Shown here: positions 53,508 to 61,139 of the stretch, in pieces
Position numbering within the stretch: the stretch's first letter is position 1
Layout: each line of letters opens with the position of its first letter
Source: Candidatus Phosphitivorax anaerolimi
GTDB taxonomy: Bacteria > Desulfobacterota > Desulfomonilia > UBA1062
Assembly: GCA_001896555.1 (NCBI GenBank)
Contig: MPOS01000011.1
Coordinates: 94,223 to 158,222, forward strand
Length of the DNA: 64,000 bases
Reading direction: 5' to 3'
Made by a program: the position numbers and the translations under genes
The notes under the pieces: generated by a model
What the model saw: only the letters and a program-made list of their open reading frames with translations
Told to the model about the DNA's origin: nothing
The model's database searches: none

Positions 53508-54896
53508 ATGAAGAGTGCTGTGAAAATCATGTTTCTCTCAGCCTTGTTTGCCATGTGCTGTATATCCGGGAATATTCGTGCCTATGAGTATCACGGGGTC
53601 GATATCGGGGGGTTCATCTCTCAGGGGTATCTGCAGAGCACCGACAACAATTTCTTCGCCGAGACAGAGGACGGCACCTCCCAGTTCAACGAGGCGGGCA
53701 TCAACTTCTCGGCCGAGGTTTCAGACAGGCTGCGTCTGGGTGTCCAGTTTCTTTCCAGAGACCTGGGTACCATCGGAAACAACGAGGTGATCCTCGACTG
53801 GGCGATCGCCGACTATCACTTCCGCGACTGGCTCGGCCTCACGGTCGGGAACATGAAGTTCGTGCACGGCCTCTACAACGAGACCCGTGACCTGGACATG
53901 GTGCGCACCTTCATCCTCTTGCCACAGAGCGTGTATATCGAGGCCTGGAGGGAAGCCATCTCCTCCATCCAGGGTGCCGGCCTTTACGGTGATATCGGGC
54001 TGAGCGACATGGGGTCGCTCTCCTATGACCTGCAGTACGGCACGGTGAACCTCGACTCCGACAAGGGGGCGGCCAGGCTGCTGGAGGACCAGTGGCCTTT
54101 TCAGGGAATGGGTCTGCTGGTGGATGTCGACCGGATCAACGTGGACTATACCTATGCCGCGAGCATCCGATGGATCACCAACCTCGAGGGCCTGATCCTC
54201 GGGGGCTCCACCTGGGGCTATCAGTTCGAAGCGGACGGGACCACGCTGCTGGACACCACCAATCCCACGGCGGCAGCTATGCTGGGAGACATCCCGGAAC
54301 TTGCCGCTCTTGTCGATCCTTTAGGTCGTAGCGTCGCCCGGCTCATACTCTCGCCCAGCGAGTTCGGCGTGGAGGCGGTCAGCTACACCGCATCCATGGA
54401 GTTCATGTGGAGGAACCTGGTGTTCGCCGCGGAATACATGCGGACGACCTATAATATCGAGTTCAGGAACTCACCGCTGTTCAATACCCTGGAACCGGTA
54501 CTGAGGAACAATGGGGTGGCGGTCCAGGACGGCACCATCGAGGTGGACCAGTTCAGCTCTGTCGGATACTACACGAGCCTCGCCTACCGGTTCACCCCCT
54601 GGTTCGAGCTGGGCACCTACTACTCGGTCTACTACCCCAACGAGGACGACAAGGACGGCAAGGATCGCGTAGCCAAAGGGCTCGACGCCCAGGACCACCG
54701 GGGGTGGCTCAAGGATATCGCACTGACCACGCGCTTTGACGTGAATGAAAACTGGATCATCAAGCTCGAGGCCCACAAGATGGACGGTTCGGCAATCCTC
54801 CTGGGCGCCGACAACCCCGTGCCCGAGGACCCGGGGGAAGACCGCTACGAGGAGGACTGGTATCTCTTTGCGGCAAAGATGACCTTCCACTTCTGA
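53508..54896 (+). CDS. Porin-like outer-membrane protein
   Basis: This 462-residue exported protein has a signal peptide (1-25, ends IRA-YE) and many alternating beta-strands: GVDIGGFISQGYLQS, RLRLGVQFLSRDLG, WLGLTVGNMKFVHGLYNETR, and a C-terminal strand ending FAAKMTFHF, a terminal Phe typical of barrels. It could supply an outer-membrane pore for the ligand bound by its upstream partner; that pairing is inference. No TonB box or plug is seen. Confidence 0.82.
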   Translation: MKSAVKIMFLSALFAMCCISGNIRAYEYHGVDIGGFISQGYLQSTDNNFFAETEDGTSQFNEAGINFSAEVSDRLRLGVQFLSRDLGTIGNNEVILDWAIADYHFRDWLGLTVGNMKFVHGLYNETRDLDMVRTFILLPQSVYIEAWREAISSIQGAGLYGDIGLSDMGSLSYDLQYGTVNLDSDKGAARLLEDQWPFQGMGLLVDVDRINVDYTYAASIRWITNLEGLILGGSTWGYQFEADGTTLLDTTNPTAAAMLGDIPELAALVDPLGRSVARLILSPSEFGVEAVSYTASMEFMWRNLVFAAEYMRTTYNIEFRNSPLFNTLEPVLRNNGVAVQDGTIEVDQFSSVGYYTSLAYRFTPWFELGTYYSVYYPNEDDKDGKDRVAKGLDAQDHRGWLKDIALTTRFDVNENWIIKLEAHKMDGSAILLGADNPVPEDPGEDRYEEDWYLFAAKMTFHF

Positions 54897-54936
54897 TCCT
54901 GATGCCTTCTCCTCATGAGAAAATGCGGCCGCTGGT

Positions 54937-55953
54937 TCATTTCAGGTCTTTTGCCAGCATGAGGATCTCCATAGGGAGCTTGATCTGAAGCAATTTCAAT
55001 ACATCGGTATCCAACATGATGGTGAGATCTTCCTGCCTGAGGATGGGTAGATCACCAGGTTTTGCCCCTTCCAGGAGGATTTTCGCAGCCTGCTTGCCAG
55101 AGAGTGCACCGGAGATCCTGAGATCCGAGCCTATATACAGAAGGGCTCCCGGCACATTCATATGTACGAGGCTGATGACCGGCATCTTGTTTTTGATCGA
55201 GATCTCCGAAAGCTCGGCACAAGGCTCATAGTCGCGAAGACCGTAGTAGGTGTCGAGCGGGACGACGAAAGCCTGTGCACCCTGTGCGATCAGTTCCTGC
55301 GCGGCAGGGGTGAACCTGTCGGTTTTGTTGACCTCTTTGGTGATCAGGGTGAATCCCGACCCAGCGCCTGCAGCCCTCAGGTGATCAATTTGAGCCAGGG
55401 TATTGTCGTCATCGGTATGGACAATGCCCATGGTCCTGAGGTCGGGGAATGCGAGCCGGACGATCTTAAGAACGTCTGCCATCTCCATGTAAATAGAAGA
55501 TCCTGTAAAGCCTGGACCTGCAACGGTCAGTGATTTACAGCCTGCGGCCTCGGGGATGATCACTGCGCTGAATACGAGCGGAATGCCCGCAGCGATGATC
55601 CTGTCCTTTGCATACTTGGTTGCAGGGGTGGCGATGGTCATCACGAGGTCGGGCCGAGATTCCACGATCTTGGATGCAGTTTTCCTGATCTCCAGGAGTA
55701 CGCCGACTTTCTTCCACAGGTTGCTCTTTTCGATATCGAAATCGATGATCCTCCGGTTGATCTTCAGGTTCTGCCCTTCCACGAGACCGGCGGCTTTGAG
55801 TTCCTGTACAAATCCCTGGTACACTCTCTCAAAGGCTTCTACATGAGTGACCTGCAGGACATCGATGGTGAAGGTCTTCTGCTGGGCAAAGACGATATTA
55901 GCCATCAGAAGAACAGGCAGAAACGGTATGATACCGAAAGAGAATCTCTTCAT
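54937..55953 (-). CDS. ABC transporter substrate-binding protein (TrpX-like), paralogue 1
   Basis: This 338-residue exported protein of the PF04392 (ABC_sub_bind) family has a signal peptide (MKRFSFGIIPFLPVLLMANI) and paired Rossmann lobes with DLVMTIATPATKYA, GIPLVFSAVIIPEAAGC and LPILRQEDLTIMLDTDV. The mature region matches the next gene almost residue for residue. No permease or ATPase gene is in the window, so it is an orphan binding protein. It is expressed from its own promoter at 56145-56173. Confidence 0.88.
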   Translation of the reverse strand: MKRFSFGIIPFLPVLLMANIVFAQQKTFTIDVLQVTHVEAFERVYQGFVQELKAAGLVEGQNLKINRRIIDFDIEKSNLWKKVGVLLEIRKTASKIVESRPDLVMTIATPATKYAKDRIIAAGIPLVFSAVIIPEAAGCKSLTVAGPGFTGSSIYMEMADVLKIVRLAFPDLRTMGIVHTDDDNTLAQIDHLRAAGAGSGFTLITKEVNKTDRFTPAAQELIAQGAQAFVVPLDTYYGLRDYEPCAELSEISIKNKMPVISLVHMNVPGALLYIGSDLRISGALSGKQAAKILLEGAKPGDLPILRQEDLTIMLDTDVLKLLQIKLPMEILMLAKDLK

Positions 55954-56286
55954 GCAATGCTCCTCCTCAAATGAAATTATCCGGTGACAAGTTGCTCTTC
56001 AGCAACATTACGGGCCCTTTCTCTCAGACTTCACGTGAGGGATCATCCCCTGTCTGTGTCGCCTGCTCCATCAGCCATATGCTGATCAATGACCCTGAAC
56101 CTTACAAAGATAAATCAAATCAATGGCATAGATGACCGGAAAATATCTTAATGAAATATAGTAATATTGTCAACAAAACATACAATAATATATAAAATTG
56201 AATGAGCCAGAGAATTCTATTCTGGTGGTTATGAAGAACCGGGTTTCCCCCTCATGATACATCCGGAGGGAAACCCGAAAGAGCAG
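55954..56286. other. Intergenic region, 333 bp, AT-rich
   Basis: It separates the two paralogous binding-protein genes (both minus strand). It holds the promoter described next; no gene seen. Confidence 0.5.
56145..56173 (-). promoter_or_regulatory. sigma70-type promoter of the first binding-protein gene
   Basis: Minus-strand TTGACA, 17-base spacer and TAAGAT. The leader to ATG 55953 would be about 185 bases, long enough for regulation. Confidence 0.55.
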
Positions 56287-57303
56287 CTATTCCACGGCCT
56301 TTGCAAGCTGGAGGATTTCGATGGGAAGTTCGATCTGGAGCTCTTTGAGCTGGCTGGTGTCTACCATGATGGTCAGGTCTTCCTGCCTGAGGATGGGCAA
56401 GTCTCCGGGATTCGATCCCTTCAGGAGGATCTGTGAGGCCTGAGTGCCGGCGAGTGATCCGACGTGCGGGAACTCTGCGCCCACGTACAGAATGGCTCCC
56501 GGCACCTTCATATGGACGAGGCTGAAGGCCGGCACCTTGTATTTGAGTGACATATCCACAAGCTCATGACAGGGTTCGTAATTCCGCATGCCGTAGTAGG
56601 AATCCAGGAGCACAGCAAAGGCCTCGGCGCCTTTGGAGATAAGTTCTTCGCCTGCAGGGGTGAACTTCTCGTTCTTGCTGACCTCCTTGGTGATGAAGGT
56701 GAATCCTTCCGACGGCCCTGCAGCCTTGGCCTGTTGCGCCTGGGCCAGTGCGTTGTCGTCATCGGTGTGGACGATTCCCACGGTCTTGATGTTCGGGAAT
56801 GCAAGCCTGGCGATCTTGAGGGCCGCCCCCATGTCCATGTACAAAGTGGAGCCGGTGAACCCTGGGCCTGCAGTGGTCAGCGACGCGCAGCCCGCAGCCT
56901 CGGGGATGGCGATTGCGGTGAACACCAGAGGGATGCCCGCGCCGATGATCTTGTCCTTTGCATACTTGGTGGCGGGCGTTCCGATGGTCAGTACGAGGTC
57001 GGGCCGGGCGTCAACGATCTTGGATGCAGTGTTCTTGATCTCCAGGAGCACACCGACCTTTTTCCACAAGCCACCTTTTTCCACGTCGAAATCGATGATT
57101 CGGCGGTTGACCGTGAGGTTCTTGCCCTCCACGATCCCATTCTCGGCAAGGCTCTTCAAGAATCCCTCGTACGCCATGCCAAAGGGTTCGATATTGGTGA
57201 CCTGCAGCACCTCGATTTTATAGGTCCTTTCCTGGGCGAAACAGGCCACCGCCACAAAAATTACGATGAGAACCGATAGTGTTCCTGTAATAAATTTATT
57301 CAT
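56287..57303 (-). CDS. ABC transporter substrate-binding protein (TrpX-like), paralogue 2
   Basis: This 338-residue protein has the same length and fold as its neighbour, with a signal peptide ending ACFA-QE. Shared blocks are VEGKNLTVNRRIIDFDVEKG, WKKVGVLLEI, SKIVDARPDLVLTIGTPATK, GIVHTDDDNALAQ and GDLPILRQEDLTIMVDTSQL. The similarity indicates tandem duplication; loops such as the region after VHMKVPGA have diverged, so ligands may differ. A possible promoter (minus-strand TTGACG near 57376-57381) lies upstream. Confidence 0.88.
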   Translation of the reverse strand: MNKFITGTLSVLIVIFVAVACFAQERTYKIEVLQVTNIEPFGMAYEGFLKSLAENGIVEGKNLTVNRRIIDFDVEKGGLWKKVGVLLEIKNTASKIVDARPDLVLTIGTPATKYAKDKIIGAGIPLVFTAIAIPEAAGCASLTTAGPGFTGSTLYMDMGAALKIARLAFPNIKTVGIVHTDDDNALAQAQQAKAAGPSEGFTFITKEVSKNEKFTPAGEELISKGAEAFAVLLDSYYGMRNYEPCHELVDMSLKYKVPAFSLVHMKVPGAILYVGAEFPHVGSLAGTQASQILLKGSNPGDLPILRQEDLTIMVDTSQLKELQIELPIEILQLAKAVE

Positions 57304-57675
57304 GCATCCCTCCCCCTGTACTTGATATTATGTAATGTATCTTTCGGTAATTATCAGGAGAAAGTAAAGGGAAAACGTCAATAATTGAGCTTTGGAACAC
57401 AGTCATATGCCTGATGATCCCATAGACCTGGAAGGATCGCGAAAAGGCGCCGTACATCCCCTGTTTGTCCGAAACAATCACCAGCGAGGCGGCAGGGTTC
57501 TTCTCACGAGAAATGAGCAGAAGGCAGGCCCAGTAACGGTATGATTCACACCATGCCCATGATAGAGTCGGGTAGGCAGAGTCTTGAGCGTTCAGGAGCC
57601 CGCTTTGGTAAAATGCCCCCCCTTTGGAATAAGGCATATAAAGATTCATGAGTGAAATGTCGAAGGGATGATGAA
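57304..57675. other. Intergenic region, 372 bp
   Basis: Divergent region between the second binding-protein gene and the plus-strand genes. A minus-strand frame at 57296-57649 overlaps the neighbour's start and has no family features, so it is not called. Possible minus-strand -35 TTGACG at 57376-57381 with no ideal -10. Confidence 0.4.
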
Positions 57676-57786
57676 ATGAAATTCATCAACATGACCATGC
57701 ACGGCTGGAAAGGATGTTTTGATTACCAGCGCTGCTCGTGTGCGTCTGTGGACTGCTGCATGAACAACAGGAGAGTGGTGATATGA
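57676..57786 (+). CDS. Possible Cys-rich 36-residue peptide
   Basis: The ORF reads MKFINMTMHGWKGCFDYQRC, then SCASVDCCMNNRRVVI. Five cysteines occur within 15 residues. GAAGGG lies about 8 bases upstream, and its TGA overlaps the next ATG (ATGA), so translation would be coupled. It could be a metal-binding small protein or a leader peptide; no homologue was recognised. Confidence 0.38.
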   Translation: MKFINMTMHGWKGCFDYQRCSCASVDCCMNNRRVVI

Positions 57787-58493
57787 AGAGCATTCCCATC
57801 CGCTATTGCTTCACCTTTCAGGACAAGACCCAGGAGATCATCAATTTGAGGCTCAATCCGAAAACACTTGAGCTGCTCAATGATCCGCCCGGATATCTGC
57901 CTTCCTGGACCGTGCTCGGATTTCACCAGTGCCCCAACTGTCCTCTCTCATATGAAACCAACCCTCATTGCCCGCTGGCAGTTCACCTGGTAAATACGGT
58001 CAACCGGTTTCAGGGCAAGATGTCGTTTCATGAGATCCACCTGAGTGTGGTCACCCCGGAGCGGATCTTTTCACAGCTCACCACCCTGCAGAGCGCCATC
58101 AGCTCACTCATGGGACTCATCAGTGCGACCTGCGGATGCCCGATTTCCGCACCTCTGAGACCCATGGCGCGTTTCCACCTGCCTCTTGCCACCGGGGAGG
58201 AAACCATTTATCGAGCCACATCCATGTACCTGCTCGCCCAGTACTTTCTGAAAAAGAACGGGCAGTGCGCGGACCTCGAGCTTGCCGGGCTCACCAAGAT
58301 TTACCAGGACATCCACCTGATGAACATCTCGTTCACCGAACGACTGAAGGATGCCACGCAGACCGAATCCACCCTCGATGCCCTGATCATGCTGGATACC
58401 TTTGCCAAGGTTCTGCCAATCCAGATCGAAGACTCTCTGGACTGCCTGAGCTATCTCTTCGAGCAGCATCCCCCTGCCCGGCAGCGTTCCTGA
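57783..58493 (+). CDS. Conserved-looking protein of unknown function with cysteine cluster
   Basis: This 236-residue protein has an N-terminal PilZ-like-sounding but unassigned strand region (IPIRYCFTFQDKTQEIINLR), then FHQCPNCPLSYETNPHCPLA, a cluster with CxxC and a third Cys, and SATCGCPISAPLRPMARFHL. The C-terminal half is helical. The cysteines suggest a metal or cluster site. ATG 57783 has AGGAG at 9 bases; the frame opens at 57738. It precedes the GntR-glpD-AGPS genes but has a 107-bp gap with regulatory repeats. Confidence 0.75.
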   Translation: MKSIPIRYCFTFQDKTQEIINLRLNPKTLELLNDPPGYLPSWTVLGFHQCPNCPLSYETNPHCPLAVHLVNTVNRFQGKMSFHEIHLSVVTPERIFSQLTTLQSAISSLMGLISATCGCPISAPLRPMARFHLPLATGEETIYRATSMYLLAQYFLKKNGQCADLELAGLTKIYQDIHLMNISFTERLKDATQTESTLDALIMLDTFAKVLPIQIEDSLDCLSYLFEQHPPARQRS

Positions 58494-58525
58494 CTGGTCC
58501 ACCCGATCCGCGCCCAATAAAAAAA

Positions 58526-58586
58526 GGTCTTGACAGGACCGGATTTATCGGTAAAAAAATGGTCCATTGGCCGGACCACCGGACCA
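58526..58586. promoter_or_regulatory. Promoter with repeated GGTCC/GGACC operator motifs
   Basis: TTGACA (58530-58535) is followed 16 bases later by TAAAAA. Around it are GGTC and GGACC at 58526-58540, TGGTCC at 58560-58565, and GGACCA at 58573-58578 and 58581-58586. TGGTCC and GGACCA form 6-bp inverted arms. These resemble FadR-family sites (TGGTnnnACCA-like), which fits autoregulation by the GntR protein encoded next. Confidence 0.55.
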
Positions 58587-58600
58587 AATGGAGGAGGCAT

Positions 58601-59326
58601 ATGTCAGCATTGATTCTCACCCGCCCGCTCATGCGAAATCGGCTTTCTGCAGAGATCGAGAACATCCTGCTGAAGAGCATCATCAAGGGCCAGCTTGTTG
58701 TGGGAGAAAAGCTCCCTACCGAGCGGGAGCTCGCCAGGGACCTTGAGGTCAACCGGTCTACGGTCAGAGAGGCGCTCGGCAGGCTCGAATCCCTCGATCT
58801 GGTGGAAATCCGCCACGGTGACGGCGTTTATGTGAAAAACTATCAGGAGAGCGGGAGCCTCGAGCTCATCAGGGCCATGATCCGTCTGGACGAACGCCAG
58901 CGGGACGACATCATCGAAGCCCTGCTCGAATTCAGGTCCATCATCGGCCCCGAGATGGCCTTTCGCGCCGCCAAGAACAGGACGGATGATCATATCCAAG
59001 CCCTTGAGGAGGTCATCTGGAAGAACAGAGAGCTCTCTACCCTGGAAAAGGATATCCGGGTGCACCACATCATCGGCCTGGCAAGCGCCAATATTCTGTA
59101 TCTCACCCTGCTGAACTTCTTCAACAAGTTTGTGATCGAATACGGGCACCTCTATTTCAATGATGAGGAAAACGTGAAGCGCTCTGAGCGCTTTCACGAG
59201 GAAATCTACCAGGCGATCAAAAAAGGAAACGCCGGTCTGGCCAGAAAGATCATGCGGGATGTTCTCACCTATGCCCAGAAGGCGGTTGTCGATACCCTGC
59301 AAACAGGCAGGGATAGCAGGAGGTAG
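58601..59326 (+). CDS. GntR-family regulator, FadR/FCD type
   Basis: This 241-residue regulator has the winged helix KGQLVVGEKLPTERELARDL, EVNRSTVREALGRLESLDLV, then an all-helical FCD domain with FRSIIGPEMAFRAAKN and KDIRVHHIIGLASANILYLT, FHEEIYQAI. It starts at ATG 58601 after GAGGAGG; an overlong upstream frame runs through the preceding gene in the wrong frame. It lies 5 bases before glpD, so it is likely to control that operon, plausibly through the GGTCC sites just upstream. The ligand is unknown. Confidence 0.9.
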   Translation: MSALILTRPLMRNRLSAEIENILLKSIIKGQLVVGEKLPTERELARDLEVNRSTVREALGRLESLDLVEIRHGDGVYVKNYQESGSLELIRAMIRLDERQRDDIIEALLEFRSIIGPEMAFRAAKNRTDDHIQALEEVIWKNRELSTLEKDIRVHHIIGLASANILYLTLLNFFNKFVIEYGHLYFNDEENVKRSERFHEEIYQAIKKGNAGLARKIMRDVLTYAQKAVVDTLQTGRDSRR

Positions 59327-59331
59327 GAACG

Positions 59332-60972
59332 ATGCAGAGATTTATCGAAGATCACAGAGACCAGATCTATGATGTGGTGATTATCGGGGGAGGCATCACC
59401 GGGGCCTCGGTCGCCTATGATGCCGCCAGCCGGGGGCTGAAGGTGGCCCTGCTCGAAAAGAGCGATTTTTCCGGGGCAACGTCGGCGGCCACCTCGAAGC
59501 TCATCCACGGAGGGCTGCGATATCTGGCGAACATGGAGTTTTCTCTGGTGAGGGAATCGCTGAAGGAGCGCAAGATTCTCGAAGACATCGCACCCAACTT
59601 CGTCTACCCGTTCCCCATGCTCATGACCCACTACAAGTCATCGATCAAGAACAGCAAATGGTTCGTCAAGGCAGGGCTCACGCTCTACGACATCCTGTCC
59701 TACGACCGGGGCAGCACCTGGGACGAGAGCAAGAAGATCCCCCTTCACAAGACCGTTTCCACCAGGAAGGCCCTTGAAATGCAGCCCTGCCTCAAGGAGC
59801 AGGGACTCTCGGGCGCTTCCATATTCTATGACTGTATGAGCATATTCCCCGAGCGTCTCACGCTCGCCTTCATCAAGTCGGCTGCAGCCTTCGGGGCCGA
59901 CGCGGCGAACTATGTCAAGGTCGACGGTTTCATCACCGATCGATCCGGCAGGGTGGTCGGGGTTACGGCAACAGACCTATTGACCGGCACCCGCCACGAG
60001 GTGCGCGGGAACATCACCATCAACTGCGGAGGCCCCTGGGCCGACATCATCCTGGGCCTGGCGAAGAAGGGCGGGGTGAACGAGACACTGAGGCGCTCAG
60101 AGGGCATTCACATCATCACGGGCAAAAAGATCAACGAGGGGAGCGTGGTGGCATCCATGACCCCCAAGGGCAGGCATTTTTTCCTGATCCCCTGGCGGGG
60201 TCACACGCTGATCGGGACCACGGACAAGGAATATGTCGGCAGCCCCGACGACTACCGGGTGACAAAAGAGAGCATCATGGGGCTCATCGACGAGGTGAAT
60301 TCCACATTCGGTGAAGGCTTTGTCCGCTTCGACGAGGTGCTCTACACCTACGGCGGCCTCAGGCCGCTGGTGGAAGAGCAGACCGAGGGCACCTATGAGT
60401 CGTCTCGGAAGTATGAGATCTATGACAATGCCTCGGACGGGCTCCAGGGCCTGATCACCGTAGAAGGCGGCAAGTATACCACCAGCCGCAATCTTGCCCA
60501 GAAGGTCATGGACCTCGTGAGGGAAAAGACGGAGATGCCCATGGGGCAGACCATCACCGACCGGCGCTACCTCTTCGGGTGCGAGATCCGTGACATCAAT
60601 ACATTCCTTGACTCCATCAAAAGGAAACATTCCGGCTTTAAGGAGAGCACCTTGGACTACCTGGGCAGACACTACGGCACCGAGTATCACAAGGTCCTGA
60701 AAATCGCGGAAGAGGACCGCGAGTATGCCGAGGTGGTGAGCACGGACGGCGAGATCCTCGCCGAGGTGCTGTTCGCCGTACGGAATGAGATGGCAAGGCG
60801 GTTGAGCGATATCGTTCTGAGGAGAACCGGAATCGCGACCCTGGGCAACCCCGGAGAGGAGATCATAAGAAAGGTCGCCGTCATTGCGGCCAGCGAGCTC
60901 GGCTGGAGTGACGAGAAGACCGAGGATGAATACCGGCACGTCATGGATCTGCTCAAGGTGCCTGGCAAATAA
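59332..60972 (+). CDS. glpD: Glycerol-3-phosphate dehydrogenase (FAD-dependent)
   Basis: This 546-residue flavoprotein oxidises sn-glycerol-3-phosphate to dihydroxyacetone phosphate. The N-terminal FAD motif is VVIIGGGITGASVAYDAASR, then the GlpD signature SKLIHGGLRYL; further on are IPWRGHTLIGTTDKEY and ITVEGGKYTTSRNLA. A C-terminal domain of about 130 residues follows. GGAGG lies directly before ATG 59332 and the stop of the regulator is 5 bases upstream. With the next gene it links glycerol phosphate to ether-lipid precursors. Confidence 0.93.
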   Translation: MQRFIEDHRDQIYDVVIIGGGITGASVAYDAASRGLKVALLEKSDFSGATSAATSKLIHGGLRYLANMEFSLVRESLKERKILEDIAPNFVYPFPMLMTHYKSSIKNSKWFVKAGLTLYDILSYDRGSTWDESKKIPLHKTVSTRKALEMQPCLKEQGLSGASIFYDCMSIFPERLTLAFIKSAAAFGADAANYVKVDGFITDRSGRVVGVTATDLLTGTRHEVRGNITINCGGPWADIILGLAKKGGVNETLRRSEGIHIITGKKINEGSVVASMTPKGRHFFLIPWRGHTLIGTTDKEYVGSPDDYRVTKESIMGLIDEVNSTFGEGFVRFDEVLYTYGGLRPLVEEQTEGTYESSRKYEIYDNASDGLQGLITVEGGKYTTSRNLAQKVMDLVREKTEMPMGQTITDRRYLFGCEIRDINTFLDSIKRKHSGFKESTLDYLGRHYGTEYHKVLKIAEEDREYAEVVSTDGEILAEVLFAVRNEMARRLSDIVLRRTGIATLGNPGEEIIRKVAVIAASELGWSDEKTEDEYRHVMDLLKVPGK

Positions 60973-61139
60973 GGCACTGAAGTTTTCGCCCGGATTAATG
61001 ATACAGGTGTTCAAAGGGCGAATGCTTTGGCCGGGGCTTCAGGTGAAGAAGCTTCCAACGGGAATGCAGTCCTCCCTTCAAGAGCCCTTGAAAAAGCGGG
61101 CATTAGAGGGAGGATGCAATCATATGCAAGGAGATCGTC

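Noticed and set aside
57296..57649. 117-codon minus-strand frame before the second binding-protein gene
   Set aside because: It has no recognisable features and overlaps the start of the downstream gene; the region looks like promoter sequence.
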